A stretch of 64,000 nucleotides of DNA. Origin: Ceratodon purpureus. Lineage: Eukaryota > Streptophyta > Bryopsida > Pseudoditrichales > Ditrichaceae. The DNA lies in the NCBI GenBank assembly GCA_014871385.1, contig CM026421.1, positions 11,297,128 to 11,361,127 on the forward strand, written 5' to 3'. Shown piece after piece: positions 31,740 to 44,300 of the stretch (the first letter of the stretch is position 1; each line of letters begins with the position of its first letter). The notes under the pieces were generated by a model. It was not told where the DNA came from and ran no database searches. It saw only the letters and a list, made by a program, of their open reading frames with translations. A program made the position numbers and the translations under genes.

Positions 31740-31849
31740 GTTAGGTTCGCCTTCGGTTCGCCTTCGGTTCGCCTTGCTCGGTTCTGCGGCGGTGTATGTT
31801 CTCTTTTGCAATGGAATGGACATCATTTGACTCAAAAAAAAAAAAAAAA
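31740..31849 (+). repeat. A16-tailed repeat with short internal tandem units
   Basis: Three units of TTCGCCTTCGG-like sequence (about 31744-31775) precede the shared 3' segment (TTTGCAATGGA ... CATTTGACTC) and a 16-base A tract at 31834-31849. Related to the pair at 28520-28675. Confidence 0.5.
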
Positions 31850-34800
31850 GAAGTTATTTCGGGTTTTAGCTGGTCTGTGTCAAGTTGTCAACATAAAATT
31901 TTAGTAAATAACAAAAAACTATAAATCGTCTGGTTGTTGGTATTTTGTTTCCGTGTGAATTCTTTCCATCAAGTAAAATACCTTCGAAAAATAAATAATG
32001 AAAAAGATAATACGCTACCAAACCGAATGTTATTATCTGAGCATGCCCAGAGCAAATTGCATTCAGTCCGTACTAGTAAGTTACAATGTCTACAGCACCT
32101 ACGTCAGCAAGACGTCTGCGAGCTAGGTCACTGAAGCTGCCTCCTCCCATCCTTGAATGAGAGTGATGGATCCCCAGGATTCTACTCAGTGACAAACCTG
32201 TACTTAATGTGAAGATTAGGAAACTCTAAAAGTAGATTGGGGTTGTGTTTTGTAGCTTGGACAGGTGTGAAAAATCAGCACTGATCATGGGGGAGTCCTT
32301 TAAGTCATCGTGTCACATGGGCGCTATCGAACTTTATGCACCTTGCAGCAGCCAACATTTTGGATAAGATAAAATTTAGGTGAATGTTTCCAATAGCTTC
32401 TATTCAGTGTTGCAATATGGGTGCTATTTGGAGGCAGCCGATAAATAAATTATGAAATGAATCAATTACCGGATGTGAATTACTGTTGTGGTTGTAGAAA
32501 ACAGGACTCTTACATGAATTCATTACAAAAACTGTCACGTAAATTTCCCATTTGTGTAGTAGAAGGGGAAATTTAAACAATAAAGGCATAGCATATAGAG
32601 TATGATTAGACTATTCCTTTACTTGACAGCATGGCTCATTCATTTGCAGAAAACTGTGTAACACGTGGTCTGTAATTGGGTGTTTTTCGAAACAAGGCAA
32701 GGGCAGCTTAAGACCAAGGTTTAGTGTGGACCAAGCGCAGCTCCAAACTGAACCATTCACAACGCATTTCACCGAGCTCTCTGCACGAGGTCGTGCTGTA
32801 TGGTGGTCTACCGGGTAGTGTATAGGAAGTTTACTCAGCGCAGTTTTGACCCTTACGGTGTTAAGCAGATATCCAGGGTAACTTATTTTCGGATCGGAGG
32901 AATTTGATCGACCTGCCATCATCAGTGTGTCAGTCTGCGATGATACAGTTCCCAAGTTCTTGCAACCACGAACTCAATCAATGGTTTATTCTTTGCGGCA
33001 GCTTGTATGATAGAGTGGTTAACCTCTTTCCTCCGCCTCTTTGATTTCCTTTTGTCCGCACACACGCCGCAGCTCAACATGACGATGAGCACTGTCTGTG
33101 GAATATTATTGTGTGCTGGCTTAAACGTCATACGAGCTTCTTGTTCTAGGAGAAGGAATGTGCTGGGTAACCGCGAAGTTTCATTTGAAAGTTGATCTGA
33201 TGGCCTTGTGGGATTTGCATTTCAGACCTGGGCTTTGAAGGAAGGTCAAGCTACATCTCTAAAGCTGGTGTTTGCATGCTACCGGCGTTTCTCGCATCGT
33301 CATCTGCAAGGTTATCCTGTGTTGTGGTTGCGGACTCAGATACTCATTTTCATGGTTAAGTGGTGACCATGAATCGTCCGACACAATTAGTTTCGGACAG
33401 ATACAGATGATATAGTTGTGCATCACTTGTGGCCGGCGCTGCTGGTTCTCGAGCAACAAAAGAGGGTGCTGCTGTGGGAATATGCCAATCTTCAAGAAGC
33501 AGAGATTGGTTGGAGCTGAAGAGCTAGTTGGACAGTGGCTGGGAGGAGAAACCCTGGGTTTCAGGGGTCACCAACAGATACACGAGAGTTGATTTGTGCA
33601 CAAGTGATTTCAAAGCGTTGACATAATCTGCACGCCTTCTTCATCAAGCGGCAAGCTAAAGAGCTAAATCTCATTCCAAGTCCGAGAATCATTCTGGGAA
33701 TCGTGCTGGGGTTTACCGCAACAAGACTATGCTTGGTGCAGCCCGGGTTTGTGATTATAAAGTATACTGCTTCACGAAGGGGGCCGATTGTAAGAGGTAT
33801 GTATGATATACCCTGTGTGCACTTCATCCAGCTTTGATTGTTAATTCTTCACAATTGCAAGAGCTTTCCTATTTCGAAAGAGTTGCACATGCTGTGAAAC
33901 GATCAAACTTTCTGCAGGTCCCACTCCAACAGCGGGCTTGACATGCGTGGAGGAGAGACTCGATTTCTTGCCCTAAGCCGAGTCAATTCATCTAATTTTT
34001 TAATTTTGGAGCAGGAGTAAGCGACTTGCAGCACATTCGTTTGGGTCTATTATATTAACCATACTGACCATATTGCCATACCTACTTCGTTGACATGTGA
34101 CTGGACCACTTAAACATGGCCGTAAGCTCAGCATGGGCTTCACAGAATTGCTCCACTAAGTAAACTACAGTTGCACTTGTGCTTCTGTAGAGAAGAACTG
34201 CCACTCGAAAGGTTATGCAGTGACGGAGCACTCTCCAATGTCGTATCTGCCAGCTTTTTACTTTCCTAAACATCGGGTGGATACCTAAGAGAATATAATC
34301 CTTCCAATTAAATGGCGCTTTGTCACCACCCATTAAAAAGTACAGTCGAATGTGGCAGCCACGAACTCTTAAGACTAGGCCCATGCATTGCCTCGAGGAG
34401 CTCTATGGCTCAATTAGACGGCAACTGATGAGCTTGAAGTTCCTAAAGCCTATTTGAGGCGAAGAGTTGGCACGGGTTAGATTACTGGCCTAGACATGAT
34501 GATGGCCTTCAATGTGATACTGAAATAATGGGAGATAGGCACTGACTTACCGTGTAGGCAAACAGCTTTCAGCTAGATCTGTGTGACCTCGAAATTACAT
34601 AGTCTGAAACATCCCTGATTCGATCACCTAGGTCCTGCCTAGTTTCGCACTTCAATTTATACTTTGCAATCTATTCCGTCACGATTGTAGCGTTACAGCG
34701 GGGATGTTAATTGTCTCTGATGTTGCACTTGTCGAGGCAGATTAAAGTCTCTACAGAACTTCTCTTAATTTTACTTGTACGAGTTTGAATTAGAGACAGC

Positions 34801-37800
34801 TCTGATGTGGTCTGGATGGCACCAGTTCGCTGACTCACCGGTGTTCGTGATGTAATTTGTACCTTTCTTTCATTGTTTCTCACGCCTTACGTAGACTCTG
34901 AATCGGTGAAAAATGCTGCTTGGTTGCTACGAACTTTTAAAAATACTGTAGTCTTGAGCTGCACTCCAAACTGAAAAGCTATATGTCAATCTGACGTTGT
35001 AACCTGTTTTTGGTTCCAGGTATACATTGAACGAGAGCATGCATATCAAGGTTATCCGTGCCAAGAACGGCGGTCTCATGACTAGTTTCGCGAGAATTTT
35101 TTTGGCTTCCAAATTCTTCTTCAAAGGAATTTTTTTGCCAGCCTAAGATAATCCTACTTGAAGCCGTGCAACTCAAGGATCTTGAACTATCATTGCCGAA
35201 TGGAGGCTGCTGGGTTTTGACCTCAGTGCCGAATGGAGGCTGCTGGGTTGGGAGGAAACTCGTTGCTGCCACGAGATGAAAACCAAGCCTTCGTCAACAT
35301 CGCGATATCGCTGAGGCTCAATTTTTGTTGGTAAGTAAGTTCGAAGGATCATCTTTATTCTTTTGGTGTTGGCGGTGTGACAGTGTACGCGTAGTGGCTT
35401 TTAGGTCCAAATGAATGTTTTAATAACTGACAGAAGTTTTTACGTTTTTGCTACATCTTACCAGTGTCACGATCACATCCCCATGATTGCTTGACAATAA
35501 CCAGATAAGAACGAAGATAGCCAGATAAGTTTCCGAATTATCTTTGTGACAGAGTAATTTAATACACAACGAGTTAATTTGCATCGAATTTGCCACTGAT
35601 TAGTTAGCATGCACACCAGCTAGACCACAACGTTGGGATGGCAATTGAGCCTGCTCAGTTTACAGGGAATCAATATCCTTGGACATTAAATGCTCAGGAA
35701 GTGACTGTAATCTTATCTCGTAATTAAGCGATACCTAATTCACTACCTTACCTAGAAGCTGGAGACGTGTTTACTTTACCTTCGCCGTAATTCAGCTTTT
35801 TGTTAAAATGGTAGATCTTGAAGTCTTAAGTATATCACAAATGCTTTTGTATCAGAACCACTCTCGGGAAGCATGAGATAAGTACATGAATTTAAAAGTT
35901 GGAAACCAAATTATTCAACCGGTAGTCGATTTGTGGTTGCACTGGTTGCACATAATACATTGCCTTCTCTAAGACATGATCATAATCTGACTTGCGTAGT
36001 CTCAGATTGCTGAAAAACATAACAGTATTTTAATGATCTTCTGTTTTATTTTACTTGACATATGCAGTTCAGTTTTCGAAGTTGCTAAGTTTCTAATTGC
36101 TAAGGTGCTATGCTGTAACTCGGTAGGTAAGCATGTACAGTTTACCGCAAGAACATGTAATGGTGCTTCTGTGTACGAGGTAATTGCAACCACGTCGTAG
36201 CTAGAATGCACTTGTGTCGATTTCCAGAGATTAATTCCTCTCCAATGGTTGTCACTGTACGTGTGAGCTGGATGGTTCGTATTCCACCAATGTAATGTTC
36301 AGCTTTTGAAGTTTTGAATCTCGACAGTATTAAAACATGAAAAGTATGTCCTTGTACCTCTGTCCACAGAAGTCGGTTAGGAAGTCACTCGAATCCTTAC
36401 TAATCCCGGGTACATGTGTATTGGGATCTCCAATGTCCTAATCAGGCTGCCAATATTTATCAGAGAAAAGATCTTTCGCAAACCCCGCCGCGAACTTTGT
36501 CAGTTGCAGTCTTTTGAGATAGTTGGAATATTCCGCTACGAAGCATGTAAAGGTTAGGAGATAACACTGGGCACTTAGTCACAAGCTAGAAGCGTTCCTA
36601 CTGGGTGTGAACCAGATCACCCAAACTGTCGTCATTATGTTTGAAGAGTTTGCGTATCGTAGCCTCATGCAAGCTCCAGATGCATGGTGCAAAGACACAG
36701 GGAATGCACAACTGTTGTAAATACCACATCCATATCACTTTCACCTGTTGGGACCTACAGGAAAACAGTACGGATTTGACAGAGTTCATTCAGAGAGGTG
36801 ATATTTTTATCAGATGCTAGTATGTGCTTAGAAGTGCACAGTAGTTTGTGTACGGTATTAAATTAAGAATATTGTATGTCATTCTCTATGTGAATTGTGG
36901 AATGCTAGGAGCGGATGTAGGGCTTCCTATCTCTTCCTACTGTTATGTTATCATAGCTAAAGAAAGGAAACACTCCCAACTTTACGATTCTGAGCCTGGT
37001 TCTCACTGTGATGTTGTCCTCAGTACTATTTCAACAGTCGAGCAGGCGTCCTTATGGTTATCTGCTCCTGACCCTAGACGCAGTGAGGACACGCTGTGTG
37101 GAGAGCAGATCGTTGCAGGCGTTATGACGTCTTTCTGTAAGCCTCTCACCCCAACTTCGTGGTTGAAGCTGTTGATTTTTCTACTGAAGTTTGCTCAGCT
37201 TGAATATTTGAAGTCGCTTGTCAGGTTGTCTGGTGTTCGTAACGCAGGTGACCTTCTTGGACTCCCTTTTGTCTATTTCTGGAAGCTTATTTGTAAACTA
37301 GAAGTTTGCGCATGATCGGTTCCTTCAGTGAGCATATTGTGAAGGTTTGGTGGCCAACTAAATCATACGCTCAAGTTGCCTAATACTCAAGTCGGCCCAC
37401 TGTTAGCGTCCAAAGAATCTCGCATCTACGTTTGAAAGTAAATTATGCTAGTACTTGTAGCAGTATGACTTAGCAGCAACATTGCAGGAATTCTCATCGT
37501 TGTGTAGCAGTATAGATCTGTAGCAAATCGAACTGTCAGTGTCCACAGCGAAGTGTGCCACCCAATAATAGTTTTCGGAAAATCGTGTTTAGAGTTTAGC
37601 TCGCCAGCCTAGCCCACTGGCCGGAAAGGCATGAGAATCTTGAGATTCTTGTGAATCGTAACGGTGTCCTGCTAATTGTGAATTGGTTTCCTGCTTGAAC
37701 TGCGTAGGAGTCTCATTCGGGACTCCATTTACTTGCATTGCACGTTGAAGAGGATAAGTGTAATGTCAGGAATATTAAGCGTAATAATTTGATAGCAGGG

Positions 37801-39256
37801 GTCGAATGGAATTGTTGTTAAGTTCTCTTCTGATCCGATTACGACTGAATTGACAGTCCACAATGTCTTCCCTTCGTTGGATATTGCTTGGATAACTTTG
37901 TTGTCACGTCTTAGTTATAGTTTAGGGAAGTTTTCAGAACTAGGAGATTATAGACTCTTTTGGTGCTCATTTTATTAGTCACACAGATCTCGACCTTTGG
38001 AGTTATGATAGGTTATAGTTTAACTGTTGAAATTAAGTACTGCTCCATCTTACTTCTAAGCCATGGGTTTATTTTTTTATTTTTATTTTTAAAAGGATAA
38101 ATTCGAGTGGTATTCTACCAGGGTTATCCAAGAGATAGGAATTTTGCGAACTTGTGGACTGCAGCTTTTGTGGTCACATGTAAAAATCATCATATGACGA
38201 TGTGAAGTCTGACATTCATTTCTCATTCCCTGATTAATTTTTGAAAGGTTCAGGCTAAAAAGTGTGTCGATGTCTTCGGAATCACGTGAATATGATCCAG
38301 TGGTGCTATGTATCAATGTCTAATGACCTCACAGGAAAATCTCTATGAGTACGATGCGTTTGCTCGGTGATCAGTCAGCTGATCAGTCAAGAGAGACAGT
38401 TCGATTTTCCGAGAAACTCCGTTGTAACTAGTGACGTTCAATAATCATCCATGTTCAGAGATCTATTGATTGAATTGCAATGGCTGTGATCCACTTTTTT
38501 TTGTTCAACTGACTAACTGATCACTTAGTCAAAAATTCCCTTGGATAGATTTGAAGGTGGCCCTGCAGGAGAACCTTAAAGTTGTGGGCAGACGAAACCA
38601 GAACCCTCTTCCTGAGAAGATCCTTCGTCAGAATATGATTAGTCTTTAGCACTAGTCTCTCAATCCTGTGAGTACACACAACTGTTTTCCTCATTCTGCA
38701 GTTGCACGTCCAATGAACACTAGTGTATCAATCGTAGATTTGTTTCTTATCGGATAGACGGTGAGTTAACTTAAACTTTGGTGATCATGGCGTCTAGGTA
38801 TAATAGATCACAGTATGGAATAGTCCTAACTTCCTCGTGCTTCAGGTCACCTGCCCTTGCTAATAACGTCCAACTTAAGGTTAAAGCTTCAGCATATTCC
38901 AAACCATCTGGGCTGGTGTTTTATCTCGAGTCTCAATGGAGTATACTATTTCTTTCCATCAATTTCTTTTTTCTCTTTTTCCTTTCCCATGTTTTTTCCT
39001 CTTCCATATCCATGATATCCCTGCTTTCCAATTAACCCCTTCCGGCAGCTGGCAGCTGCTTATTCGTAGGGCATTAGGTTAGTTGGAAGAGATCCTCTGG
39101 TTTTTTGGAGTGGAGGGAGCGAATGAAACAAATGCTTCTTTGCATAGAGAGAAACAAGACTCAAGCCAGGCCAATGCGAAGCCGAGAGGCTCCAGCCCAG
39201 CGTCAACTAACTTGAGTTAGGGACCCTTTTCGTGTTCTTCCGGGTAAGGATACAAT
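31850..39256. other. Intermediate-GC stretch without a recognised gene
   Basis: About 7.4 kb. The longest frame is plus 36848-37315 (155 codons), which shows no motif I know. Others (minus 32611-32955, minus 34082-34384, minus 34979-35272) are likewise unassignable. A 23-bp direct duplication (TGCCGAATGGAGGCTGCTGG plus GTT) occurs at about 35192-35214 and 35227-35249. No tRNA, rRNA or complete transposon recognised. An unpaired TTAACCCCTT occurs at 39032-39041. Confidence 0.4.
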
Positions 39257-39434
39257 ACTGGTAGCAAATCCGACGTTTTCAACTGGAAATTTGTCACTTT
39301 TCACCTACTGAAAATATGGAAAAGGCTGATTTTCCTTGATTGTTGCGTTGTTGTGTTCTTGTGTCGCTCCTCACTCACTAGTTTCTACAGTGGGCTAAAA
39401 ATAGAAATTAATTCCGTCCAATTTGCTACTAGTG
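39257..39434. mobile_element. MITE, inverted-repeat element family 1, copy 2 (178 bp)
   Basis: Begins ACTGGTAGCAAAT and ends ATTTGCTACTAGTG. It aligns along its length with 18276-18437 in the same orientation, including CTAAAAATAGAAAT near the right end and the GTTGTGTTCTTGTGT region. Flanking octamers GATACAAT and GATAGTAT share six of eight bases, weakly compatible with an 8-bp (hAT-type) target duplication. Confidence 0.7.
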
Positions 39435-41360
39435 ATAGTATTCTGTCTTGTCCTGCTTGGTGGACACTAACCAGGACTAGTCTGGTTTACAAGTTACTGT
39501 TCCTGATGCAATGGACTACTGGCCCATTTGTTTCAAGAATGAAGGTATTCTACAGACTCCAATTTTTTTGGAACATTCTGCGAATTACCGTATTACCGTA
39601 CATTGTTTATACTATTTAAAAATGCCCCACCTGATTTGCTACTTCATAATTGAGATTTTTTTATTTTTTTATTTTGTTTTAATTTCTTCTTTCAATCCTT
39701 TAATTGCTTTAAGTAAGGATGGAGCATGTGCAGCCAACTTGGTGCAACCATGTACTGTATCCAGTGAGCATTTGTATCTCCTGGGACCTGGGCCCATATA
39801 TTTGAACACCAGCGTTCCGTGCCCGTTGATTCCTTGGTCTGTACAGTAGTCAGTTGATCATGAATCTACTGTATTCACGGCAAGCTAGGAACCTTGTCGG
39901 ATTGCTTTTTACACAAGACCTCTGGGTTGAGTCGGTTTCCACTTCAATCGAGTTACGGTACCTGGTTCCTGGATTTCTAAATTCTTGATCTGTTCAATAT
40001 TCTATTGTTTCTTTTCTTGTACTTTTGCTTTTTAGAAGCAAACAAATTACTCAACAGTACAGTGGTTACCTGCTGGAGAGAATTATATGTTTACAAATGC
40101 TCCAACCTATCTTGAGAACAGGACTTTCTTTGATATTTTTTACAGATGTTCTATGTCACGTTTCAAAAAGATTGATATGCAAGTGTAAAATTCCTTGGTC
40201 TCCACGGTAAGTTATTCACTCCTCATAGAATTCTCAGTTGGAACCACACAATATAACTGCTTAAATTGTGAAGTTCTGCAATGCAATAGAAAGAATAGAT
40301 TGGAATTCCTGAAATATCTACTTCTGTGAAATAAATATAAATCATTAATCTAGTACTAGTCTATCCATTTTTAGATTATTCAAGTAATGTGGGTTGTATG
40401 TTGTCTCAGATTGATAGTATTGCTTATGTTTGCTAGTACCGATTACACTGCGTCTTTAATTTTCTTTAAGAAATTACTTACTGATTCAGCAACGGCATTC
40501 CTATTTTAGACCATATTGTGACTCTTGTGCTGAAAAATTGATATGTGCTGATGCTATAATGACCCACATCCAAATGTTAACCTATCGAGCACTAAAGGAT
40601 GCATAACAGTTCTGAGTATTATTGTATTTTTCTGTCTTTGTGCTGCAGACTACATGGTTTTCTTGATCAAGTACAATTTTCCAGGAACCCCTGCAGACTC
40701 CAGAGGGTTACAACTGCCGTAGTTTTCTGCAAGGCATATATTGGTAATCACAAAAATCCATCGATTCTGCGAGGGAAGATACTTCACTTTAAGATTGTTG
40801 ATGTTTTTGTTTCATAAACTTAGATATATAAATATTTAATTTGGTACTTCAATGTTGGCGGCAAGGAACCCAGTGATTTACGTCGGTCATGTTGTCTGCT
40901 CGTCATCTACATTGTTTGTACTCTTCTGATGGCGTCAAAATTATGTTTTCTAAAATTCCATCCAAATTTGTGGTTCAGTCCTTCTCTAAAGACACGGTTC
41001 TTGCAAGTCTTATTTGGTGGCTTGTGTGTAAACGGTAACTATATTTTCTTGGTACAGACACAGATAGGACGAAAGCCATTGGTTAATTATATGTTGTGTT
41101 TCAACAGGGGAATCCTTTTCAATTATTGATCCACACTACAGCACCTTGGTCGGAAAATTTGAATCTTCAGGTTTTCCTTTTCTCATCTCTTTCTCTTTTT
41201 TTCTGTTGTTTTCTACTTTCTAATGAAGAAAGCCTAACTCTGACTGTCTCGATGATTCTATTGTGCTCTTTTATTTAGTCCGCTGCAAGGAAGAATTGAG
41301 GCTTGGGATAATGTGATAATGGAAGGAAGAATTGAGGCTTGGGATAATTCGTAATCATTA
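39435..41360 (+). other. Exon-like segments of an unrecognised plus-strand gene or relic
   Basis: The best segment is 40036-40205. A long T-rich tract and TTTTTAG acceptor precede it, a CACG/GTAAGT donor follows it, and its reading frame of 50 codons includes W-L-P-A-G-E-N-Y-M-F-T-N-A-P-T-Y-L-E. A TAA at 40186-40188 interrupts that frame before the donor. Other coding-like pieces lie at about 39481-39590 (V-P-D-A-M-D-Y-W-P-I-C-F-K-N-E-G) and 40640-40815. I do not recognise the protein; the stop suggests decay. A 24-bp duplication (GGAAGAATTGAGGCTTGGGA plus TAAT) lies at about 41288-41349. Confidence 0.3.
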
Positions 41361-44300
41361 ATTTACATCAAGGGTGTGTCCAGTTTTTAAGTGACTATTT
41401 GAATTGCCTCTCGGAGATTTCGTGTAATTTTTCAAGTGTGGTATTTGGAATAACCTAGTCCACATTTTTTTGAGGGAGTGGTGTAGTGTCTTATTACATT
41501 GCATTGAACACCTCTTCATACATGTATAGTATTAGTCGAAGGTTGAGCTGAAGATTTCCAAAAATAATTATCTGCAGGCCTCCACTTCACAGTGAAAATT
41601 GGCTGCGTTTATTGCAGAGAGGATCCTTGAATTACCGTATTTAACAGTGACCCAGGGTCGATCGAAATGGTCGCCAAGACAATGGTTCATAGAGGTTTGA
41701 TGCTCAAGATGAAGGTGTTGACAGCGTGAAAGAATGATCAAGGAGGAGGTAATATACATTCCAAGCGGCTACATCTAAAGAAAGTCTTAAGTGGGTAAGT
41801 TTTCAATTAAGAAATAAGTTTTTAAGGATGTCCAGGGTCGGCCCAGGCTCTTCTAACCATCACAACTACAGTGGCTGTAACCAGAACGCTGTCCTCTTTA
41901 TTGTGGTTTTGATTGGGCCTCAACTGCATTTTTGCAATCCTCAGTTTTTTTACAGTTTTTAATTATGAAAAAACAATTTAAGATAAAAATAAAAACTAGT
42001 AATACTATTTATGAGCCTGTTCAGAGACCTAATGTACCTGTTCACCAACCTCTAAAGCATAGGAGAAACAAGTGTTTCATGTGTGTTTGTCTTTTGATTC
42101 GGTCAATGGATTAACCTAAGTAAGTATCCAGCTAATTCACATAGGAACACCTGTGACCTCGTGAATCAGCAACACATGAGTCGGTCACTCTTGTCTTTTT
42201 GAAACGAAAGGAACAAAGGGAAGGAATTCTCTTCCTTAACGAATTCATTCCCACCTAATGATTAAGCTTCGTTTAAAAGCCATTGCTCTCGTTAAATAAG
42301 GATAGAAGTTCCTGAATGAGTCCCTCAGAATACGCGCGCTCTACTTAGAAAGTCAATTCCACACTTTCAGCTGATCAGGGCACGCACAACACGGTTTCCG
42401 CTGAGAGGGGACTGGTTGTACGTACGGGGTACGTACAGGCATAGTTCGGTGAAGCTACTTAGCATGTAAATTTTGAACAGGCCTACCGTATTACGAGTCT
42501 ATAATGTTCCCTTATTCAGTGAGAACTGTTTCGGGAAGAATTTACTACGAGGGACCTTTCTCGTAGAGAAATTTTACTTCTGGGACAAGGCAGTTGGATG
42601 CAAAGCTAAGTAATTCCTCGATCGGTGCACGGACCAGTGTTGTGTACGTACCAGAAGCATGTCCTACACTCATGAGATCAGAGTCCGTAAAGTTTGTGAT
42701 TATGTATTACGTTTCAATTAGTTCTGCAAATCTATGGTGCTTTAAATCTAGAAGAGGGAAGTAAATCCTGTGATTTTCTTTCCTATCTTGCTTATTCGGA
42801 AGATGCAGTCTACTGGTTGAGGATGCAGCTCGTTAGAAGTGCCCGAAGCATGTATTGATGCGTTCGGCAGTTCACGATATTGAGCTCTCCAGTTGAAATG
42901 GTATGCTGTCACTTAAGTGAAGAAGGCTCTTGAGGTTTTATAAAAAATATTTCTATCACATTAATATCCAAAGGTTTTCTGTAGCATTGTTGGGATTGAG
43001 GTGTCATGTATGTTGACACGCGATTGAGGTGATCAGTCATTGATTCACCACATGTACAGGGTACCATAGCTGAAGCTTGAAAAGTTGGTAATCAGCAACT
43101 AATCAATCTTCAACCCAACCCACTATGGCTGCCATTTGTAGAATAACGCGTTTCCATTGATGTTGTTAAGTCGGTTGAGTGCAAATTCTAAGTTTGAAAA
43201 ATTACTTGGAATTGGGCTTGGAGCAGGTTACGCGCATTGATGTGTAGAAAACGGACTACCATAATGGTTTATTGCTCATTTATTCTAAAATTCTATAAGT
43301 GTAACCTGCGAGTTGCATAACTTGTGCGTCTGTAATATCACGTGCTAGAACATTGGGACACCAGGTATTTCCGAGTTGCTTATGGCAGGTTACTGAGAGT
43401 AATATGTGAGCATTGCTAAGCAAAGAATGTTTCCGTCTTAATACATTTCTGATCGATCAGTTTGCAGGCATGTCCGTACAGTAGGACAACATTCAGAAGT
43501 GAACAATGTAGGAAAAACAAGAGAGGCTCAAATGGCAAGACATTACAAATGCTTGTACCTGCAGTTCATCCCCATGCGGTGTACAAATTGCTAGAAATGG
43601 TAAAATGTAAAGTTTACAGGTAGACGATTAGCAATAGTTCTTCCTGTCAACAATGTGAAAAACTTGTACATGGGATGATTATATTAGTGTTTTCCCGGAG
43701 GTTTCGGATTACAATGTTCCCATTTGCAACTTGTCCTCAGCAGAACCTACCGATTGAGGCCTGCTCCTTCACAACATAGAGGAGGAACCAAGTGCTGACA
43801 GGTAAATATTCAAGATCAAAGAAAGGTATGTACACAAACTGGGCAATGCAAATACTCTGCACTAGAGAACTCCACAGTTCTTTGAGAGTTTTGGCGACTA
43901 GTATAGACTTGGGACTAGCAGATGAAGGCATCATTCTGGAAGCTGCTCTACTATGATGTACAAACTCATTTTAGAGGATAGCTGTACAACCCTGCTGCAT
44001 TTAACCATATCCATTTATGCAAACTTAATACAAATAGTTACCATCTTGAGGGCTGTTCCTCACTTCCATAAGACCTGTACATATTAGACAGAGCACGAGT
44101 AAGAAGCCCGTTGTGACCGTGCATCTGTGTGTACAATCTAGAGTACAAGAAGGAAGAATCGGCCATATTGGCAGGAGCTGTCACAAGAATCTAATTCCTA
44201 AGAAAGTTTCACGTGGCCGTAATCGGGCAGGTCTGGCCCTTGGAAGACTTCGTTTCAACCCTTGTATGATACACAGTGATGTAAGCACCGTGTATCATAC

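Noticed and set aside
36848-37315. 155-codon plus-strand ORF as a gene
   Set aside because: No motif, no splice context, and similar-length frames arise by chance in this composition.
39032-39050. TTAACCCCTTCCGG as the left end of a TTAA element
   Set aside because: No TTTAGGGG-TTAA partner or core downstream; kept only as an unpaired motif.
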